Below are positions 12,912-12,943 of a stretch of DNA of 12,943 nucleotides, piece by piece. The notes under the pieces were generated by a model. That model saw only the letters and a program-made list of their open reading frames with translations, had not been told where the DNA came from and did no database searches. The stretch is from Chrysochromulina parva. Lineage: Eukaryota; Haptophyta; Prymnesiales; Chrysochromulinaceae. The DNA lies in the NCBI GenBank assembly GCA_002887195.1, contig PJAB01001670.1, forward strand, positions 1-12,943. The letters run 5' to 3'. Position numbers and translations under genes: made by a program. Position 1 is the stretch's first letter. Each line of letters starts with the position of its first letter.

Positions 12912-12943
12912 TTTAGTCAGTAACCACTGTGGGGAATTCCCTG
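12912..12943 (+). repeat. Dispersed ~30-bp repeat, copy 2 (at the window edge)
   Basis: TTTAGTCAGTAACCA followed by CTGTGGGGAATTCC (12927-12940) and CTG. It matches 10495-10525 in the same orientation. The copy may continue beyond the right edge. It lies just after the last stop codon of the phosphatase frame, or within a possible intron that starts at 12891. Confidence 0.55.

Overview
The window looks like nuclear DNA of a eukaryotic alga. It is GC-rich, the genes sit on both strands with short spacers, most coding regions are single long exons, and one gene has short GT-AG introns. The gene content is eukaryotic: a lipid-anchor-type cyclic-nucleotide phosphodiesterase, an F-box/beta-propeller protein, an EF-hand/PPP phosphatase, an organelle-type allantoicase and a PDZ-ferredoxin with a secretory-type leader. 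The ferredoxin suggests a complex plastid. I lean towards a haptophyte or similar secondary-plastid alga; this is inference. No rRNA, tRNA, CRISPR array or transposase was seen.

Layout. 1-111 (+) is the 3' end of a gene entering from the left. 827-1693 (-) is a PDZ domain fused to a plant-type [2Fe-2S] ferredoxin. 1895-3604 (-) is an F-box/NHL-like propeller protein with an unrecognised N-terminal domain. 3605-4099 is a divergent promoter region. 4100-5926 (+) is a class I cyclic-nucleotide phosphodiesterase starting MGSCCAK. 5927-6828 has no gene I can support. 6829-8605 (-) is a six-exon gene for an uncharacterised protein that I assembled by splicing; every junction keeps the frame. 8606-9037 (-) is an open, Met-less frame joining that gene to the allantoicase gene (9038-10405, -) with only one TAG between them. 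10651-10968 (-) is an orphan terminal exon. 11174-12901 (+) is an EF-hand/PPP phosphatase with an in-frame TGA in the EF-hand loop and an incomplete C-terminus.

The most striking signal is in the six-exon gene. At each of its five introns the start of the intron resembles the start of the following exon, so AG|GT is flanked by direct repeats. At three introns the similarity also extends upstream of the junction. One intron is a minisatellite of 72- and 82-bp units, each of which starts GTGGCGAGCC and ends GCATCCCAG, so each unit is itself a potential intron. The introns share a roughly 10-nt TGATGACC/TGATTGCC module. This fits intron gain by tandem duplication of AGGT-containing exon sequence, or by an introner-like element that makes target duplications.

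The genes do not form one pathway. Allantoicase belongs to purine/ureide nitrogen recycling, the phosphodiesterase and the EF-hand phosphatase to cAMP/cGMP and calcium signalling, and the ferredoxin fusion to organellar electron transfer.
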